A stretch of 31,802 nucleotides of DNA from Phallusia fumigata (taxonomy: Eukaryota; Chordata; Ascidiacea; Phlebobranchia; Ascidiidae). How positions within the stretch are numbered: the first letter of the stretch is position 1; each line of letters opens with the position of its first letter. The stretch spans positions 1 to 31,802 of the forward strand of contig QXVZ01003612.1 in the NCBI GenBank assembly GCA_008931825.1. The letters run 5' to 3'. Below, piece by piece: positions 21,001 through 31,748 of the stretch. Below the pieces are notes generated by a model, which was not told the DNA's origin, did no database searches, and worked only from the letters and a program-made list of their open reading frames with translations. Both the position numbers and the translations under genes were made by a program.

Positions 21001-24000
21001 AAGTCGCTTATGACCTCTGACCATAGTAAATCATTACACCTCAAAGGTGGTGGCAAGCACAGATATAATATCTGGAAAGGCANATTGTTGTAACCAACTC
21101 TCTAGCACAAATGCGAACTACTGGGCCTACAACTGCTGCAAACATACTAAAAAGTTTATGAGTCAAATATTTGATCGCGAAAGGACTGAGACCGCCTCCT
21201 TCCATGTGAACACTCGATTCATCTTCACATTCCTTCTTCCAGAGCCAGTGCAAACCGTCCAGAATCCAATTCCACTGCACTTCACTCGGTACTTCAAAAG
21301 GTCGTCGAAACTATAAGTTGTAAAAATGTTTGACTTTCCTTATGACTACACCTGGTGTAAGAGTAATCCGACAGCACCATCATGGAACTATGTAAGAGGA
21401 GTGTATTGTGGACGCATCATGGAAAGCCCATGGTAACAGTAAACGTTTGCTAAAAAGCATTTGTTTATCTTTGAGGTAAAACGCAAATTTTTCAACCAAC
21501 AATGTCCTTCATCTTTCTTTTCAAATGGTCCGAGGTTTTTTCACGCTTAATTAAAAATTTCCACGAAGAGATTTGTTACTAGGTAGCCTATATTTAGAGT
21601 GTTTAGCTCTAAACTTCGGTTGTCGTTACTGCTACTTTTATTTAATCTGTAAAGTATGAACTTAATTTCGTCTGCAGCCCGCGTGCTTGCGCTAAAACAC
21701 TCTTGCGACCTCAAGTGCCCACAAAACTAGACGACACTGCACTAAACATAACCAAAAGTTCTGAATTTTAACAAGCAGTTCCTTTATCACATTGCTTTGT
21801 AATGGTTGACATTGACTTCGCGCGGTATTAGGGTACTTTTTTTCCTATTGTCGACCGCAAACATGGAACAACAGACTTACCTGGTTGGAAAAAGCGTTGT
21901 CCCAGAATATTGTCGCGTGCGCATCAGGCTCCTGTTTGCCATGGGTAATGACGACGATGGGGAGTGACATGGCCTGAAACGAGTAGTGCATTCCTTACAG
22001 CAAACTCGGTTTACCGTGACTCACGGGAAAAATCAGTACAAACCTATTTCAATGGATCTAAACAGTTCAAAACTAACTGTCTGCAGCGTCGAACATCTGC
22101 TATTATTTCACACCGAAAGTTACGAGTCTCTAGATGTTTTGGGTAGTTTCTACTTACCTGTTTTGCGTAAGGAAGTAGTTTTTTAAAATTACAAGACACA
22201 AATTGGTTGTATATTTTTTTAAATGAGCTAATTGTCATTTCAAAATCCGGATAATCTTATCATCTAGTAGATTCTGATCAATAGTTGTTACAAGTTGCAT
22301 ATGACCTCTGACCATAGTAAATCATTACACCTCAAAGGTGATGGCAAGCACAGATATAATATCTGGAAAGGCATTTTTGCTACTGGTGTATTGGAAAGCG
22401 AGAAAACAATAGTTTCAAATGTTCTGCCATTATTTTACTTTTTTCCGAAATAAGATTAAATTTTGTCTGCTCTAGCATAGGTGTCTTATATTTGCCCTCT
22501 AAGCACCTATATGTTAATTTCCTTATCAGTTAAACTTCACAAAATTTTCCCAAGTAGGCCAAGTTTTAAGTTTTAAGAGAACCACTGCTGTATATTACGA
22601 AAATGTACTTGTGCTGTGACATTCAATTCGTTGTTGTGCGGCAAGCGTAGGCAGATCTGGGATCGGAACACCATGCAGTATTTTTCACGAGTGACAACAA
22701 TATCAGCTTCGCTTTTGCGCACTATCGATTTCAACATCTGAAAAGAAATATTGTTGATGCAAACTCGGTTCTAATGTTTCGATGTAATGTCACCAACATG
22801 CCCAATAATACAGCGCGATTAAACAACCACACGTTGAGCAGTATAACTTCGAAGCATCAGTACTAAAATACCATGTCACTTTAGTTTGCAAATGGTTGAC
22901 ACGCTTTTGTCTGAAATGTAATCAATGCAACATGAACAAATATAACGTACCATGTTAGTCATGTGAACTTGAACATGTTTGGCATCATCGTTGTAATCCG
23001 ACTGCATTTTGACACTGTTTGCAATATTCCCCGACTTGGTTCTGTAGTTACATCATATTATAACCAGTGGCGGCTCATGTATAGGCACTGTGGAACTGCA
23101 GCACCCCCTATTTTCTCTTGATATTATCGATAACATTCAATATAATAATTTTTTTTATAATTCTTTCTATACTGATTCATTAAACACTACACAGCGTGTG
23201 AATGTCATCTGCAACAAGGCTAAAAACGATACTTACATTGGCGACCCTGAACCGTTTTCCTTAATATCACAGGCCACGTCGCAGTTCACAAGAGTCGCTT
23301 CAGTCAAAAAGCTGAACTAAGGAAATAATACACCTTTTTCGCATTTTGCAGGTACAATTTAAAACCGTATTTTTCGGACTTCTACAAAAATCAAAACATA
23401 CTTTGTGTAAATCCAGGCTGTTGGACACTAGATGACGCAAGCGACATGCAAATTTCTTGTCTTTCATGAGGACTTGGGGTGGCTGCTTTTCCAACACCAG
23501 GCCGCTGGAAAAAAAACATGTCGTTTTACAATACTTTCCAAGTTTTATGAAAGTAAAATCCGAACTCAGATATAACCCAAGCTTGTATAAAGCATCCAAT
23601 ATTTGCCTCGATATGACACATAGGCTACATCGTATACCATTTTAAGCAAAAACTTAAATATATTCTTACAATGTGACTATTTCTGTAATAAGATTTTCAT
23701 AGCCAACTCTAAGCCGTTCCAATGCTTCGAAAAATTGTCTTTCCTCCTCCACCGTGTTTACTTCAATCTTTGTGAGCTTGTGAATCTGATCGAGACTCAG
23801 CAACATCAATTTGACTGTAGTTTTACAGCTGAAAAAATAGTGAAATACGTTTGCAACCCGGCCTGTGAGGTTTTTTTGAGTTCCAATATTTTTATTTTGT
23901 TTTGTTTTTTCTGTGCGCACAAAAACACACAAAAGAATACCTAGTTAAAAGTCCTTCGTACATTTGTATGTTATTAGTTATTTTTTAAATACAGCGATAT

Positions 24001-25513
24001 AGGCACCCTCACCTATAACACATGCAAAACCTTTTTACCTTCATAGAGTATAGCTTTAGTAAAGAATTTTGTTCCAAAGAGCATGATGACCGTTATTAAT
24101 TCACTTACCAGTCTTCCAGTTGATCGATATCGTAGCTCTCCACATATTTTCCGTTGGCTGCAAAGGCCTGCGCTCTCTGCCACTCAGCGATCTCATGGTG
24201 GACCTTGCTGAGTAAACCTTTCAAACGTGGAAAAACTCTTTCACGATGCCAGTCCAGTATTGTCTAAACGTCCATTAACAAAAACACGGATGAGATTTTA
24301 ATAAAGCGTTTGTCGAAAATCAATATCAACTATCACCTTACACTTAAATTACCAATTAAACTCAACCACCATTTTCAAAAATGATTTCACCTGATGCCAG
24401 TACCTCCTAAAACTTTTACCACTAACGTTAGGATATGTCAATTAGATTTTAACTAATTTCGCAATCCTGAAAACAACTGACGGCAAATCTATAAAAACAA
24501 CCTGGTCGTGTGTCAAGCGGAATTTACCTTTCGGTTGTTGATCACGGATTTTCTCATGTTAAAAAGTTCCTGTATTGCTCTATTCTGCTCTGCGGTCACA
24601 ATTTGATTCATGTCGTACCCGTCAAGAACTCGAACTAAAAATAAAGGGGCAAGAAAGTTAATGAATAAAAAATTAAAAAGCTGTATGGTTGCTAAAGACT
24701 CTTACCCGCTTTATTTTTACAAGCTTTGTAGCATATGAAGATAAGCCTTTGCTTTAATTTTAAAGAAAAATAATGAAATCCAACATATCAACAATACAGT
24801 ATGTGAAGTTTCACTTCGTACTTACTATTCCCTCCTGTGCACTTTAACAAGCGGTTCAAGCCAGCAGTGGTTTGCTGAAGGCTTGCATCGACTGTACGAC
24901 AGAGCCCTTGGACTTCTGATATGTCCTAGTGGACGAAAAAATATTCAACTTTGGTAGATATTGTCCACCAGTAAAACTTTACCGCGACGTATTCAATGCA
25001 ATAATGCTTTGGTAAATTGTGCGTGGCTTTGGCAGTCCACAAGTCAATGATCAGGATATTTAATTCCTTTTTAACGTTTTACTCGATCGTAACCTTTGCG
25101 TTTTACTGAAGATGTTTACATTTTTTGGTATTTTAACACTGCAAATTCAAAATAGCAACACTTCATGTGTTGCTTTAGACCTTAATTGTTACATTAACTA
25201 TTTTTGCTGCATACGTGTTCTTGTCAAAACTGACCTTCATGTGGTTTTGTATCCGTTCCACTACTCCAACCGGGCGATAAAGATTTTCGGCACCAGCATT
25301 GTGAAGCTGATTCTGGGATGACGCAGAAACATCAGCTTGACTGCTGTACGAAACAAATGATTGATGGTTGTTCCTTAGACCATCAGTGGGCAATACATCG
25401 GTGTTGTTTCCTGAACAACCACTTTGAAAGGTGTTGTGCAACAGACTATCACTAGGAATTTGTGGATGGCTATTCACTGGACTTCCATATGTCATAGATT
25501 GCATGTTCTCCAT
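18034..25513 (-). CDS. STAT: STAT transcription factor, STAT5/6 class, 17 exons
   Basis: A JAK-activated latent transcription factor. Exons (minus): 25513-25235, 24925-24826, 24634-24528, 24263-24109, 23828-23670, 23504-23402, 23316-23237, 23041-22951, 22737-22609, 21973-21881, 21310-21148, 19620-19470, 19290-19166, 18967-18809, 18590-18453, 18322-18233, 18113-18034. All phases close, giving 733 residues. Residues 1-93 are a Ser/Gln/Asn-rich leader and 94-265 the coiled coil. The DNA-binding domain (about 266-440) has EKQPPQVLM, SLPIVVITHG and FWDNAF. The linker (about 486-536) has WNKFNQDHLP and FTFWIWF. The SH2 domain (538-630) has GTFIFRFSD, with the phosphate-binding Arg at 563, and YLYPDVPKD. 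The phosphotyrosine site is KAVKGYIPKQ, Tyr640. The C-terminus is short. Motifs match STAT5 best. No STAT N-terminal domain is seen. Exons 10 and 11 also occur at 20702-20610 and 19998-19836 because of an assembly seam. Confidence 0.95.
18565..18567 (-). other. Predicted activating phosphotyrosine codon (STAT Tyr640)
   Basis: A TAC codon in KGYIPKQ, just after the SH2 domain in exon 15. The surrounding KAVKGYIPKQ corresponds to the STAT5 activation-tyrosine segment. JAK phosphorylation here would permit SH2-mediated dimerisation. Confidence 0.85.
19619..19839. repeat. Identical 110-bp direct repeat around single N at 19729 (assembly seam)
   Basis: 19619-19728 and 19730-19839 are identical, separated by one N. 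They contain a STAT intron with its splice sites. This is an unmerged contig overlap, not biology. Removing one copy restores a normal short intron between exons 11 and 12. Confidence 0.9.
19762..22373. repeat. 1.3-kb allelic duplication around single N at 21083 (assembly seam)
   Basis: About 19762-21082 and 21084-22373 are the same stretch with scattered SNPs and indels, joined by one N. Each copy holds STAT exons 10 (…SLPIVVITHG…) and 11 (…KYLTHKLF). The exon differences seen are almost all silent (TCT/TCC, ACG/ACT, AAG/AAA), with one Gln/Glu change near the start of exon 11. That is what two alleles under protein constraint look like. I used the right-hand copy for the STAT model and list the left-hand exons in that entry. 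Confidence 0.88.
23066..23112. mobile_element. Possible transposon end in STAT intron
   Basis: The sequence cagtggcggctcatg, followed by 'gcactg' and 'gcaccccct', resembles the CAGTGGCGG-type terminus of a common non-autonomous hAT family. It lies in the intron between exons 7 and 8. I cannot locate the other end. Confidence 0.3.
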
Positions 25514-27938
25514 TAAAAAAGCGCCCGGAACGGGTTGTTTTTTTTTTGTTTTTTTTGTGTTATATGTGTTTAATATCTACACATAAAAATATTGAAATGG
25601 TTGAAAAACCGATCCATTAAAATATTGATAAAAAAGACCTAATAGTTAAGATGAAGACGAACGTTTAAAAGCAACAATCGGCTAACAATTTGTTTTTAAA
25701 CGAACCATCACTTACTAATTTTGCTGTTTCTGTCCTACTAAACCACTGGTTTCTGTCTTGGGGGTCTTGGCCCCAGTTTTGCAGGGGTCGCAAATCTAGG
25801 GGTTGCAATTTTTTGTTAATAATAAGTGGTTAAAAAACAATTTGAAACGAATACCATAGAGCAGTGATTCTCAAAGTGTGGTCCCCGGACCACTAGTGGT
25901 CCGTCATCTCCTCATAGTGGTCCGCAAAAAGATGACTTAACTAGGAACGGGTTTATAAAATCTCCTGTTTTGTGATCATTTTAGAATGGAATTCTCTTTG
26001 GTGGTCCTCCAAACAAAATTCGATAATAAAGTGGTCCTTGGGCTAAAAAAGTTTGAGAAACACTGCCATAGAGACTCATTTACAGTGTTTAAATCGAATA
26101 ATTTTAAAGGGGGAACTGATTAGAATTCTATTATGGTCGCTGTACTAATTAAGAGTAAAAAACACTGCAATAAATATATATGTGTTTATTTTCTGGTAAA
26201 GCTCGTGAGTAAAAACTTCCGTAGTGGTATGTTTTAACACTTTAAAGTTTCTACTCAATGTAGAAGAATGAAAGTTTGATAAAAAGTTTTGACCCTAAGA
26301 CGCACAATTTGGGCAATCTACAAATATTGCAACTGTGCAAAAGTCAATAAGCAAACAAATATGTCACGGATACTGTTAATATTTGCAACAAAAAGTTTCA
26401 TACCTAAATAATATCTGTTTTCCACATTAACACCAAGGCTTTGTAACAATTGACTATATCCAGTAAAAATGTAAACGTCTGACCCCTAAGCAGTGGAACT
26501 CCATAGCAACTACAAAAATCAAAGAGCTCCATAGCAACTACAATACACTAAAAACTATTTTTTTCACTTGCTATTGTCGGGCTGTTAAATCGCTATTAGA
26601 CCTTTTCCATTCTTGAAAGCCACGCCACGTAGTTGGCCTGTCAACAGGGCGAATGAGGCCATAACTCAAAAGGTAAACACAACCGTGTATACAGGAGGGA
26701 GAAACGAGACAACCAATACCAGCTCCTGTCCAGCTAACGTCACATCAGGCGGTGTATTCTAGGGAAGTCGTTACGCCAAGCGTAGCATACCGTTTGGCCA
26801 CTGAGTTTCGCTACTGCTGAAACTGAGTCCAAACACAAGTTAAAAATAATGGTCGTTGACCAGTCGAACCTAGGACGTTGTGTGACGACGAACTAGAATA
26901 ATGCAATGACATTAAATTAAACAGCGATCCTTTTTCTGAAATTGCATTTTTTTAATAAATATTAAACAACCATGAGCCAGTAAGCTTAAAACTGTACAGA
27001 TATCGGTTGCAAAAGTTGTGTAAGAAACATAAAAAGGGTCACAGAGCATGGATTGCTTTATGGGAGAAAGGATGCTGTCATAGCATGAGCAGAGAATTTC
27101 CTGTTATGCTCATACCTTGGTGCGCTCGAGTGTTTACCGACAGTCGTTTCACTTTAAGCTGCCACGGTCATGTGACTGGCGGCATCAGCCGATTCGCGGA
27201 AGTAATCGTATACAATCTAGGCAAAGTGCGATAAGCTTTGCGTATGTAGGAAATTCAATACGAAACTAGGAAGGTGGCACAGCCAATATTGATTTTCTTC
27301 CTACATGACCCCTTAAATGACATTTTCCAAACATACCCATTCCTATTACAGTATTACAATGAATATATACCTAGTATCTGGGGAATATAACAATCCAAGA
27401 CATTTGTGACGTCATACACATAGTCTTTATGTCATGTTTTGAAACCCTTAGGTTGGATCCGCACGTTACAAAAATGTTGCTAATGGGTTCAGTTGAGATG
27501 ATTCTACCGAGATACAACTATCTAGTGAACGTCCAACTTAAAACAAACGGCTTCGGATAATTTTTGCCCAATCCGGATGAATTTATAAGTCAAATCGAAT
27601 CCGGATTACACAAAATTTACAGTAGTTTCGGCATGTCTTATATTACTTGAGACACGCAGAAACCACAATTGCTCCTGTAAATGACGGAACCATCCAAAAA
27701 TACAAAAAATAACCTCCATGTTTGCTATTAGGACTGGCCAATTGTCAGAATTTGACCTCAGGGTACGCCTAAAAGTTTTGTTTCCAATTTCTATCTGAAC
27801 CAATCTGTGTGTGACAATTTCAAATCTTTGTATCCTAAGTTGTTGTAAATTATCCTCGACGACCAAACCATGCAGAAAAGTCTACAGATTATTCAAGGTT
27901 GAGCTTTCTCGTACAGTCGCAGACTCGCAAGTAACCGA
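25514..27938. other. STAT upstream region and intergenic DNA
   Basis: There is no recognisable coding sequence on either strand. I searched specifically for a STAT N-terminal-domain exon on the minus strand and found none. It contains the hAT MITE 25862-26065 nested in an older remnant (about 25745-25860, with 'ccactggttt' and 'tgggggtcttggcccc'). It also holds a small local repeat of ctccatagcaactacaa (26498-26514 and about 26527-26543). The STAT promoter should be here, but no specific element can be defended. Confidence 0.5.
25854..26073. mobile_element. hAT-type MITE with 8-bp target duplication
   Basis: The body is 25862-26065. It starts cagtgattctcaaagt and ends gtttgagaaacactg, which are good inverted repeats. 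It is flanked by ccatagag on both sides (25854-25861, 26066-26073). It shares internal segments with the MITE at 933-1118, so both belong to one family. It contains a local palindrome, ggaccactagtggtcc. Confidence 0.9.
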
Positions 27939-28184
27939 ATGCATTCATGTGATTACAAGAAGGAAAAACGTGTACAAATAAACGCAACCCGACACGGTCG
28001 TGGGCAATATGGAAAATGGTTTATTAATGACGAGGATAGTTGCCAAAGATTTAAAGTAACAGTTTTTTCAAACTGTGAAATCAGGATAACACATAACATA
28101 TCATTCACTGGCTTTCAGACTAGCTCTTACAAAGAAAATAATATCATTCACTACTTGGTGGGCGTTGGTCGACCGTTAAAAAAA

Positions 28185-28450
28185 TTTACGTGTAAAACTA
28201 CTGGCGTTTTTTTAACGGTCCGATTTGTAAAATTTACGGGACATTATACGTCATTTTTACACGTAAAAAATACGGAATAATGCGACGCATTTTTTACGGT
28301 TTTATCTGTATATTTTACGTGTAAATATGACGTATGATGTTCCTTATATTTCACTGTTTTTATCCGTATTACGTGTTAATATGACGTAAAATGTTTTGTA
28401 AATTTTACAGTTTGGTCCGTTTAAAAAACGCCAGTAGTTTTACACGTAAA
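28185..28450. mobile_element. MITE-like element with about 53-bp terminal inverted repeats
   Basis: The left end (28185-28237) and the reverse complement of the right end (28398-28450) match over about 53 bases with few differences; both begin tttacgtgtaaaactactgg. The interior is filled with further variants of tttacgt/acgtaaa in both orientations. No target duplication longer than a couple of As is evident, so the superfamily is open. A short + strand frame (27939-28280) runs into it by chance. Confidence 0.75.
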
Positions 28451-28765
28451 AACTACAACAAGCAGTAAAATGTCACACACAACCTCGTGAACCAGTTGTT
28501 TATTCAACAACCAAAAACAAACAGATGAGTCCAAATTGAACAATAACATTCGTTTAACAAATGATACACGGCCCAAGCAAAGGTGCATCTTACTTTCATT
28601 TGAACAACTAAACAAAACGTGCACCATCAACGCAACAAAGAACAAACAAAGCTCAGGCATTTAAAGCAGACAATTCTTAGGGACACTTTTGAAACAGCAT
28701 ACCTTATTATGAAAAACCTAAAATAACATGTAGGTGACATACTTTGTAATCATAGTAAATATGTG

Positions 28766-29077
28766 TGAATTGGGGTAAAAAGTTGTCAGTGCACAACTAC
28801 AGATACCCATCTATCATGTGTGAAAATTTGAACAACTCTTTCTTGACCAAAACATGGGAACAAACCCATGTAAGAAGCAACTGAATATTTCGAGTTAAAA
28901 AGGGTAAAAATGGGTGAATCCAAACTAAAGTCACAAAATACAAAACTTCTAGGTGACTTACTTTGTTAAACATAGCTGTTTAAAAATTTCACATTTTGGG
29001 GGCCTATGGGTGAATCGGGGTAAAAAGTTGTCAGTGCACAAATTCAGATACCCATCTATCATGTGTGAAAATTTGAA
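28766..29077. repeat. Spaced direct repeat, 67-bp core, period 245 bp
   Basis: Two nearly identical cores, 28766-28832 and 29011-29077, share ggggtaaaaagttgtcagtg and atctatcatgtgtgaaaatt. Weaker similarity extends leftward to 'aggtgac.tactttgt' (28732 and 28951) and rightward to 'tgggaacaaac'. They lie just beyond the 3' end of the SAMD3-like gene. They could be its 3' UTR repeats or subterminal repeats of a larger mobile element. Confidence 0.8.
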
Positions 29078-29217
29078 GAAATTTAAACAACAAACGTGGG
29101 AACAAACTCACATTACACATAAAAAAGAGAAAACAGAGTACAAACAATATGTCTCCTCTTCGTGGAAGAGGTCCCATAATAAAACGTCAATAATCTCCAT
29201 TCTGGATTTTGCCACGT

Positions 29218-31247
29218 TTATGACCCAACTAGTTTGCCTAGTTTTAGGACTTTGTTGTTGATGCCAGAAAATCTTTGCCTTTTGTTGTTTTTTGTTCCGG
29301 GCACATTTATCATGGCAATGTACCTGCAACGTAAAAAAAACTGAAGGTGATGAACAAAAGTCACAAATACAGCACTACCTTTGTATAAACTCCAATGTTG
29401 CTTCTCCTTTTTTGGGATAGCTAATATTATAAATGTAGTACAGACAGAAAGCACAAGACATTGCCAAGAAAAAGTTGTTACATGAGAACAATACATTGTT
29501 TTCAACAGCAACAAAAATTTTCTCACTGCATGCAACGGAATCACCTGCAACCAAAGAACTTTTTAAATGTGCATAGTGTTTTATCAACCAACTGTCATAC
29601 CAATCACAATGAGGTAGGGAGTGGGGGGGATGTCATTGAGAATTTCTGCCAGCATGAATTCATCCTGTACACAATAAAATGCAAAAAAATCAAATTCAAA
29701 TGGCTAAAATAATTATAGCATTTCTGTAACACAGAATATAAAACCAAGAATGACTGTTTAAAACCGAATGTTTTATCCAAAGTACCAACCGTGTAACATT
29801 TAAATAAAACACTTTTTTCCTCTTTAAAATAAGCTGCCAATAGGGAAAGAACCTCCTTCACCCTTGGGGTTTTGTTTCCCAATGAAACACATTGAGCTTT
29901 TATGTGCAATACAACTGCTGCAACACCAGGTTTGTCTTGTTGTTTCAAAGTCCTGAAGACAAACATATACAATATTAAGGGTTTAAGGGTTTAAAATAGG
30001 CCAAAAAACTCACTTGTAAATTTGAAGACTTCGTGAAGCCATGTCAGCAGGCAGCGACTCAAATGTATTGAGTTTATTCATGAGGGTGTCATAATGTTGT
30101 AACATAAATTTTGCTTTGCTTAAAAAAGGCCACTCCTCCAAAACCTTTTGTATTGGGACTCCCATATTAATTACCTGCCTTTGCTGAGAAAATGATTTTT
30201 TCATTAAATCAGAAACTTGTTTTTCATCAAATGCTGATTTCTTAAATTCCATAATTAGCCAAGCTTTGGCTGTTTCATTGATTTGCTCCCAATCTGGATC
30301 AGGGTTCCAGTTTACCAAACCATATGGCACTTTCGGACTTCTCTTTAACGAGGTGCTGATACTAGAATGACCAAGGTCCGAATTTAGCTTTTTTAGTTTT
30401 CGTACTTCATTTTCCCAACGATAGTATAGTTGATTGGTCAATGCGTTGTGTCCGTTTCCAATTGGAATGTCACCTATTACATCTTTAAAGGAATGAGGAT
30501 ACTTTTCTACAATGGAAATAGCAATTCTTTCAAGGTTCTTTCTTCCAGGTTTGTCAGTAATCTGAACATACATGTATACAACCATTCAACTAATCAACAA
30601 AACATGCAGAGCACCACAAGGAATGTATTTATCTAAAAATTACACAATTGGTTTGCAAAGTTTAAAGCAAAAAAAATTACCCATTAAAAAAAGACAATTA
30701 TAAAACTTGTGGTCATATTGAAAAACATTTTTGTTGTGAAATAAAGCAGGTAAATCAGGAAAAGTGCTTATGTACCTTCAAAACATCCTCAATGATCTTG
30801 TGAACTAGCTGTTTAGTTTGTGCAGCAGTTGGTCTATTTCCATTCTCAACTGCTTCCGTCAATGCTAGTGAGCACTTTTGCCATGGTATTTTAAAGTGGT
30901 ATGCCCACTGCATGCTGGATTCCTTATCAGATGAACCACTTTCTGATGACAATGATTCTGTGCTGCTGCATGACAGATTTAAAGCTGGATTGTCTGAATT
31001 GAAGATATGGTTAGTGATGGTAACAAAACTTAAGAGGCAAAAACTACCTACATTTACCAGTTTGTGTGGCTTTAAGGAGTCTCCTGGCCTGCACCAAATT
31101 GAAATGGTCAAGCAAATCTCCAACCTCAATGTGATCAAAGTCCTGCACTTTCCAAACACCAAGACTTTCAAGAAACCGGGCAGAATTCTGTAAAGCTGTG
31201 GCATCTTTCGCCAGTTCTGGCAAAGTTTTTATTAAAATGGCATCCAT
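29218..31247 (-). CDS. SAMD3-like protein, 7 exons, function unknown
   Basis: Exons (minus): 31247-31058, 30993-30776, 30561-30014, 29952-29790, 29664-29601, 29544-29379, 29323-29218. The phases close at 484 residues. The only weak junction is the exon 4 donor ACG|GTTGGT. The N-terminus (1-63) looks like a small helical SAM-type domain (QDFDHIEVGDLLDHFNL). A Ser/Glu linker follows. From about residue 137 comes the block PGRKNLERIAISIVEKYPHS with RWENEVRKLKK. Then come a basic helix with SFSQQRQVINMGVPIQKVLEEWPFL, a segment FMLAEILNDIPPTPYLIVIG, and a hydrophobic C-terminal block ending NISYPKKGEATLEFIQRY. This layout matches the many proteins annotated 'sterile alpha motif domain-containing protein 3-like' in fish and invertebrate genomes, recalled from general knowledge and not searched. 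No catalytic site is visible. Its ATG is 42 bases from the stop codon of the next gene upstream on the same strand. Confidence 0.85.
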
Positions 31248-31289
31248 GGTTTGTTTGCATAAATAGACAATATGTATGATACCTGCAAT

Positions 31290-31615
31290 TTACCACAAAA
31301 AAGACTGTTTCAACACAAATATTTTTGTCGAATTTAGACAATAAACATAAAATGGAAATTTGCTAAAAAGATCTTTCACAGATACACAAATTAGTTCAGT
31401 TGGAACATTTGAAGTTACTTTATACACACCATAATGTGGATACAAATAAGCAAATTCCTTGCGGACAACACAATACATTTTACATTCAGCCATAAACAAA
31501 GCTAGTATAAGACCTAGGTGCAGATCGCTTTCATCTTTAGATAAAACAACATGCATATTTGTTTCAAAAAGAGTTCCTCTTATCTTTGCAGACTTTATAA
31601 ACACACACTTTAAAA
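31290..31615 (-). CDS. 3' exon of a transposase-associated-type protein (partial)
   Basis: An open frame of about 108 codons ends with TAA at 31292-31290. A plausible splice acceptor (cacccttctag) sits just before 31615. The segment AKIRGTLFETNMHVVLS, then HLGLILALFM, CVVRKEFAYLYPHYGVYKV and a final IFVLKQSFLW has the pattern of the C-terminal domain of large multicopy animal proteins. Those usually have a C2H2 finger N-terminally and a tnp2-like core, and often neighbour SAMD3-like genes. That assignment is from memory of family patterns and is tentative. The 5' part lies outside the window or in exons I cannot see in 31616-31802. A donor-like GTAAAT overlaps the stop codon, so splicing into the downstream gene cannot be excluded. 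Confidence 0.5.
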
Positions 31616-31732
31616 CTAGAAGGGTGGCTTTCACCATGGGGGGGTTCCATATACACTATTACCTTATTTAAAAACGCTTATATATTGACCATGTCATTTC
31701 GCATGGGTCCCATAGTTACTTAAGCTTTTTAT

Positions 31733-31748
31733 GGGGGGGGGGGGGGGG
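31733..31748 (+). repeat. 16-base poly-G run
   Basis: An uninterrupted run of 16 Gs, with a shorter run (ggggggg) near 31639 and two copies of gcatgggtcc(c) at about 31701 and 31760. It could form a G-quadruplex. Run length is prone to sequencing error. Confidence 0.8.

Noticed and set aside
19836..21973. STAT exons 10 and 11 present twice, as if mutually exclusive or duplicated exons
   Set aside because: The introns are duplicated too, at SNP-level divergence, and the copies meet at a single N. This is an assembly haplotype artefact.
27606..28280. Small frames on both strands (86 and 113 codons)
   Set aside because: There are no motifs and no splice context, and one runs into a MITE.
29604..29789. 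Extension of SAMD3-like exon 4 to the end of its open frame
   Set aside because: It reads through an intron. The exon at 29664-29601 (DEFMLAEILND…) and later exons carry the conserved family segments in a different frame.
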